NCBI GenBank assembly: GCA_015499985.1
Contig: JAAAUF010001173.1
Span: 1-10,807 of the forward strand
From: Haplosporangium gracile
Lineage: Eukaryota > Mortierellomycota > Mortierellomycetes > Mortierellales > Mortierellaceae
Length of the DNA: 10,807 nt
Reading direction: 5' to 3'
Positions within the stretch are counted from its first letter, which is position 1. Every line of letters begins with the position of its first letter. The notes below the pieces were generated by a model. The model was given only the letters and a program-made list of their open reading frames with translations, made no database searches and had not been told where the DNA came from. The position numbers were made by a program, and so were the translations under genes. This document shows positions 6,997-10,807 of this stretch, piece after piece.

Positions 6997-7941
6997 TTAC
7001 TTAAACAATTTCTTCAGCAACCCTCTTCGCTTCACCTCGACCTGGATGTCATGTCCTAGTTGCTCCAGTTTGACGAGAGCCTTCATTGCGTCTGCCTTGA
7101 GGTACCAATCCATCGCTCCTTGGTAGCCTTGTTGTACTTCTTGACCTTTGTGGTAGCTCTCTCCAACAGCGTTCTGGGCCTCCTTGTCTCCAAGCTGAGT
7201 CTCCATAATCGCCTCCTCAAAATCAGTAGTGGTGGATGCAGAAAAGAACTCCTGAGGAGCGCGTAGGTGCGAGTCGCTGTTGCCGACTGTTGTGGCTCTT
7301 GGACTGCGTTGTCATTGCTGAATGCTTGGTCTTCCAAGATCGCTTGCGGCCCTCGGCATGGTGGCAAAGTAGCTGGCTTGTCGATGTGAGTGTGGTTCTG
7401 CATTGCCTCCTCAACAAGGCCACCAACTGGATTTCGCCTGACAATAGTGTTACCCTCTCCTCCTGTGTCTGGTAATGCCTTCTCTGTAGACTTTAACGAC
7501 AATTCCTTTGCGGCGTCCAGTTGACCTCTAACAACAACGTCTAAGGTAGCACCAGGAGCAGCGGCAATTCGAAGTGGTCCCAAACTATCTACTACAAGAA
7601 ATTGCATATATACAATGTAAGATGTGACATAGACGCACAGGATTTTCAAAATAACACGCTGCAATATAAAACGAAACACGAGACATTGAAGGAAGACACC
7701 TTTTGAATTCGAGTCCTTTGAGAAACGGAAGAACGACGGCACCAGAGCGAATGTGAACAACATCGTCCTTGAAGGCGGCGAGTACGTCATCCCAGAGAAG
7801 AATGTCTTTCCCAGAGGAGGGGTCTGGGCGACAAACAAGGCATATGGTCTCTGTTGTAGTGGTGCTGGTGTTGGAGGAGAGGCCGTTTTCGTAGACACGG
7901 CGGACTGCTTGGACGTTAGGGTGGGTCTCTTGAATCGTCAT
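6997..7941 (-). CDS. Short Sel1-repeat protein (Sel1 copy B), one repeat, with a frame offset
   Basis: Exon 1 (7700-7941) is fully open from the ATG at 7939-7941: MTIQETHPNVQAVRRVYENG, CRPDPSSGKDILLWDD, HIRSGAVVLPFLKG. Intron 1 is 7585-7699. Exon 2 continues LGPLRIAAAPGATLDVVVRGQL, then a linker (RRNPVGGLVEEAMQN, RGPQAILEDQAFSNDN) of about 70 residues. Near 7262-7300 the frame changes by one missing base. The rest, SDSHLRAPQEFFSAS and then METQLGDKEAQ, lies in the other frame down to the stop at 6997-6999. Only one Sel1 unit remains (GDKEAQNAVGESYHKGQ, MDWYLKA), after which the sequence jumps to a C-terminal segment with LEQLG, like the end of copy A. Internal repeats were therefore lost, probably by unequal recombination. 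A candidate 167-bp intron (7287-7453) would also repair the frame but would remove conserved-looking linker. It may be a pseudogene. Confidence 0.62.
7585..7699 (-). other. Intron 1 of Sel1 copy B (115 bp)
   Basis: The donor AAAAG|GTGTCT and acceptor GTAGATAG|TTTGG give phase 2 and the joined codon AGT (S), followed by LGPLRI. Position and phase match the introns of both neighbours. A nearer AG (TTCTTGTAG, six bases upstream) is not used if phase and homology are to be kept. Confidence 0.7.
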
Positions 7942-8012
7942 TGTGTATGCGTGCTGTGATTACTGGCAAGAAAAGAAAGAAGGGATGGGTTGAATGGGGA
8001 AATGTAGACGGG

Positions 8013-8153
8013 AGGGTGGGTGAAGAAAGTAGATGGCGAAGATGAATGGGACACAAAAGAAAAAACGAGAGAGCGACAATGTGGGCGCGAATCAATTCGA
8101 CCCCGTGATTGGTCAAATTTCTGACTATGCACATCCCTGCCAGGTACGATCAG
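8013..8153 (-). promoter_or_regulatory. Conserved upstream block of Sel1 copy B with CCAAT box
   Basis: It aligns with 6803-6933 (see shared words there). On the minus strand it contains GACCAAT at 8108-8114, about 170 bp upstream of the copy B ATG, next to the shared CACGGGGTCGAA. The CCAAT box is a known binding site of HAP/NF-Y factors; use of this one is inferred from conservation and position only. No counterpart is evident upstream of Sel1 copy C. Confidence 0.5.
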
Positions 8154-8333
8154 CTCCCTTGCAATGATACACGAGTGTCGAGAAGGACGAAGTGCAAACG
8201 CATTGCAGTAGACAATGGTCTTCTTTTTTGCCTTTTTGTTACCACATTGACCTCATACTCTTTTTTTCTTCCCTTCTGTTACAAGCTAGCTCATACATAT
8301 CTTTTTCTTCAGCTATTGTATGTTTGATATTGC

Positions 8334-9572
8334 TCATTTAAATATTCTAGTAGGCAAGTCTTGCTTCTTATTGATCTTGTCAGCGGCCACTTTATGATCC
8401 ATACTCTCCATTTTCGCCTTTGCCTCCGTAAAACCTCCATATAACGCCTTTGTGTACCACTCCATCGCCGCTGCCTTATTCGTCTCGACACCACGGCCCC
8501 GCTCATACAACAAACCAATGTGGTAATACGCAGAGGACTTCCCTTGATCAGCAGCCTTTCGATACCACTCCATCGCCAAAGAAAAGTCCCTGCGCACTCC
8601 TCGGCCGTTATGGAACAAGTTGCCGATGTTCTGCTGGGCGGGTGCATGCGCTTGATCCGCTGCCTTGAGGTACCACATCATCGCCTGGGAATAGTCCTGT
8701 AGCAGGCCTCGACCATGCTCGTACATATAACCAAGATTGCACTGTGCGACTACATGCCCTTGGTCGGCAGCCTTTTGGTACCACTCCTTAGCTTGAGTGT
8801 AGTTCTGCGGCGTGCCGAGACCGTCCTCGAAAAAATAGGCCACGTTGCACTGAGCATTCGCATCTCCTTGAACGGCTGCATTGAGATACCATGTCATGGC
8901 GGCGGCGTAGTCCTGCTCAATTCCCTGGCCATTCTTGTAAATCTCTCCTAGCGCAACCTGGGCAGCCTTGTCTCCAAGCCTTGCATTCCTCTCTGTCTCC
9001 ATCCAATCCTGAGTGATGATTGACGAATATCTCGGAAGGTTGCATAAAAATGAATTATCGCTGCTGCTGAATAGTTCGGACTCTCTGGAGTTGCTGCTGT
9101 GGCTTGTAAGATCCTCCTGTGCTGCTTGTGACCCTAACTCCGAAGCGCCATTGGCAATCAATTGGCGTCTGATGACGACGTCCAGAGTAACTCCTGGGAC
9201 TGTAGCGATGCGAAGCGGATTCAGACTACCCATTACAAAAAAGAGAAAACAGTGTTGTGACTTGTCACCAGCGGACGGGCCAATAACGAGGGGGTAGCAA
9301 AAGGGTACACATATAGAGAGGAACAACACTTACTTTTTAAAGTCAAGTCCTTTGAGGAAAGGTAGGACAACAGCTCCAGACCGAACGTGTATAACATCGT
9401 CCTTGAAGGCAGCGAGAATATCGTCCCAGAGGAGAATTTCTTACCCCAAGGAAGGGTCCGGGTGACAAACAAGGTAGACGGTCTCTGCCGAGGCGGTGCT
9501 GGTATTGGTGGAGTCTTCGTTTTCGTAGATACGGCGGACAGGTTGGACGTTGGTGTGGGTGTCCTGAATCAT
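8334..9572 (-). CDS. Sel1-repeat (HCP-like) protein, Sel1 copy C, five repeats, one in-frame TAA in exon 1
   Basis: Exon 1 is 9334-9572 (ATG 9570-9572, chosen by alignment with copy B; a second ATG lies directly upstream). Exon 2 is 8334-9225. Together they encode 377 codons. Residues 1-100 form the N-terminal module (TNVQPVRRIYENED, LVCHPDP, ILLWDDILAAFKDDVIHVRS, VLPFLKG, LNPLRIATVPGVTLDVVI). Residues 101-160 are a Ser-rich linker. Residues 164-343 hold five Sel1 units of 36 residues, each with A-Q/A-x-x-L/I-G/A, G-x-G and A-x-x-W-Y-x-K/N-A. The tail is 33 residues, Lys-rich, ending TRIFK. Sel1 units fold as helix pairs and bind partner proteins; there is no signal peptide, so a cytosolic adaptor role is likely. 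Codon 44 is TAA (9441-9443) where copy B has AAA; it lies within a GTAAGA donor-like site. If that TAA is real, the usual product ends at 43 residues unless the site is spliced. Confidence 0.8.
9226..9333 (-). other. Intron 1 of Sel1 copy C (108 bp)
   Basis: The donor AAAAA|GTAAGT is a full fungal consensus and the acceptor is ATGGGTAG|TCTGAATCC. The splice is phase 2 and gives ...GLDFK-N-LNPLRI, continuous with the module in the paralogues. The summed exon length is divisible by three. Confidence 0.85.
9441..9446 (-). other. In-frame TAA inside a donor-like GTAAGA in exon 1 of Sel1 copy C
   Basis: The minus strand reads TTGGGGTAAGAAATT. Read as codons it gives L-G-stop-E-I. Read as a splice donor, GG|GTAAGA falls in phase 2, the phase of the regular donor at 9333. 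Splicing from 9444 to the normal acceptor at 9226 would remove 219 bp (73 codons' worth) and keep the frame, joining ...HPDPSLG to LNPLRI. Whether it is used cannot be told from DNA. Confidence 0.45.
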
Positions 9573-9575
9573 CAT

Positions 9576-10177
9576 TGTGTGTGTTGTCGTTGAAGGGATG
9601 CTTGTTAGTAAAAAAAAGGTGCGGTGTGAATGAGAGGTTGCAAAAAGGACGAGAACAGAGAAAGTGGTGGCCATTTAAGCTCGAAGAAATAGAAAAAAGG
9701 TGTGCGGGAGAGATGATGAGTTAAGAGATAGGAGGCGTAACAGGGAAAAGGCGTAAGAAAGAAAAGGTTCGTGTTCTATGGCGCATGTGTGGCAGTGTAA
9801 TCCCATGGTTTTGTAATTGGTTGAGTTTCATAGTACTCGCTCAATATCAAGTCCAAAAACCTTTTTTCACAGAAATTAACGCATATTTTTTAAATTCATC
9901 TTCGAAAAACACCTCTGAACTCCATATCAACTCTCTCCAATTTCTTACCAACTCCACGATCTCTCTTGTTCACTACATCGACACATCATCCTTTGAATTA
10001 TAACATCACTGTTTTTTGTCTTTGTTCTTTTGTACCGTTTGTCCTTTTGTCTCGCTCGAGTAATAGCATTTTCGCAAAGATGTTTTTTTTGAAAAAATGC
10101 AGTGTCGATGAGAGAACATCAACGAGATAGGCGATTATTTCTCTTGTCTCTTTCTTTCTTTGAAAAAAAAATGTTTA
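9576..10177. other. Upstream region of Sel1 copy C, no gene seen
   Basis: A purine-rich stretch directly upstream of the gene (9600-9780) grades into A/T-rich DNA. A 72-codon plus-strand frame (9785-10003) is hydrophobic but shows no domain or coding signature. No TATA box or CCAAT block like those of the other genes was found. Confidence 0.45.
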
Positions 10178-10307
10178 CAGAGACCTGGCCTGATGTGAGA
10201 TCAGATCAATTTTCGGGCTGATCAAGTCAAAAAGTAATCTAAAAAGTTGCAAAAAAGGGACTAAAACTGGTCTAACTGACCTGATCTCACATCAGGCCAG
10301 GTCTCTG
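10178..10307. repeat. Foldback element with perfect 27-bp inverted repeats
   Basis: The arm 10178-10204 (begins CAGAGACCTGGCCTGATG) is matched without mismatch by the reverse complement at 10281-10307, separated by 76 bp. The arms are GC-richer than their A/T-rich surroundings. The inner arm ends continue as an imperfect match (ATCAATTTT against AAAACTGGTC after an 8-base gap). A second small hairpin, TCTCTGG-GTA-CCAGAGA, overlaps the right arm at 10302-10318. A short non-autonomous transposon (MITE-like) is the first guess, but no target-site duplication is visible at the ends. A transcribed hairpin is the other possibility. Confidence 0.8.
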
Positions 10308-10351
10308 GGTACCAGAGAGAAAAAAAACTTGATTGATCCTCTGACCATTGT

Positions 10352-10373
10352 TCAGTAATCGATTCATTACTGA
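10352..10373. repeat. Short inverted repeat
   Basis: TCAGTAAT (10352-10359) and ATTACTGA (10366-10373) flank a 6-base loop. The size is modest and it may be chance, but it lies 45 bp from the larger foldback element. Confidence 0.4.
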
Positions 10374-10807
10374 TTAGATGAAATAAAGATCGGCAAAAAT
10401 TAACTGTGTTTTTTTTTAAGGCACAACAAAGCATTCTCAACAACATTAAAAATAAAATCTCAAACCGCGGTTCTTGATCACCATCTTCTACTCTATGAAA
10501 AACGAAATTCACACATTGGTTTTCTTTGAAACTCAAGCAATTTATAAAAGACATCTGTATGCACAACCTAAAAAATCCACAAATCTTCAAGCACCTTCAA
10601 TACACTTTAATCAAACCTTTTTTACCAGACAAAATAATTCAAAAACAAATTTAAAAATCCCGAAAACGCCCAATTTTATTTCTCCAGTAAAAAGCCCAAA
10701 GAAAGCATTCGATAGTGAAGGGAGCAACATACCAAACTCTTTCAAGAGCCATCCACCAGTCGCAGTTCGGTCCTAAACCTGGCTCTGCGCAACAATTGCC
10801 GCTGCTC
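10374..10807. other. Right-edge region of unknown content
   Basis: Mostly A/T-rich DNA up to about 10680. The last 110 bases are distinctly GC-richer. They are open on the plus strand in two frames to the edge and in one minus-strand frame to about 10630, without an ATG that would anchor a gene. It could be the beginning of an exon or of a dispersed repeat cut by the window. I do not recognise a protein. Confidence 0.3.

Noticed and set aside
8109..9297. Several plus-strand frames of 60-94 codons opposite Sel1 copy C
   Set aside because: They are antisense shadows of the regular Sel1 repeat codons.
10261..10590. Minus-strand open frame of 109 codons
   Set aside because: Its 3' end runs through the right arm of the foldback element and the rest is A/T-rich with no recognisable feature.
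10474..10776. Plus-strand open frame of 100 codons
   Set aside because: Lys/Asn/Ser-rich as expected of A/T-rich DNA, no domain; overlaps the antisense frame at 10261-10590. Kept only as a note on the right edge.
1..10807. CRISPR arrays, insertion sequences, tRNA or rRNA genes
   Set aside because: None were recognised by eye, and introns, signal peptides and poly(A) signals point to a eukaryote.

Overview
This window looks like fungal nuclear DNA, most likely from Mucoromycota close to Mortierella. The reasons are spliceosomal introns of about 94-115 bp with GT...AG ends, AT-rich homopolymer-laden intergenic DNA, a TATA box upstream of each of two secreted-protein genes, and Sel1-repeat ('HCP-like') proteins with an N-terminal module that I associate from memory with Mortierella proteomes. 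The lineage call is inference. All recognisable genes lie on the minus strand.

Region A (1-4786) is a tandem array of five paralogues of a small secreted protein. The intact member (757-1260, 167 aa) has a signal peptide, eight cysteines spaced C-x2-C-x11-C-x21-C-x-C-x11-C-x5-C-x20-C, a Pro/Thr-rich linker and a hydrophobic C-terminal tail of the kind replaced by a GPI anchor. The layout resembles CFEM proteins, but the spacing is not canonical. The other four copies (1-355, 2282-2914, 3716-4290, 4380-4786) carry frameshifts, and the copy at 3716-4290 has ATA where its relatives have the start ATG. In two copies the frame is lost and later regained.

Region B (5604-9572) is a tandem array of three Sel1-repeat genes. 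Each has a short first exon, a phase-2 intron at the same protein position, and a second exon carrying the rest of an N-terminal module, a variable linker and Sel1 repeats. The copies hold about four, one and five repeats. The 5604-6707 copy is a pseudogene (start ATG replaced by ATA, two Trp codons turned into TGA, and a frame offset). The 6997-7941 copy has a frame offset and most repeats deleted. The 8334-9572 copy is intact except for one TAA in exon 1, which sits inside a GTAAGA splice-donor-like sequence in the same phase as the normal donor.

Region C (about 9576-10807) has no convincing gene. It contains a foldback element with perfect 27-bp inverted repeats (10178-10307) and, at the right edge, a short open stretch of unknown nature.

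The two arrays show birth-and-death evolution: duplicated coding units with duplicated upstream blocks, one good copy per array, and decaying siblings. I see no evidence that the two families act in one pathway. One would act at the cell surface. The other would be an intracellular scaffold-type repeat protein.
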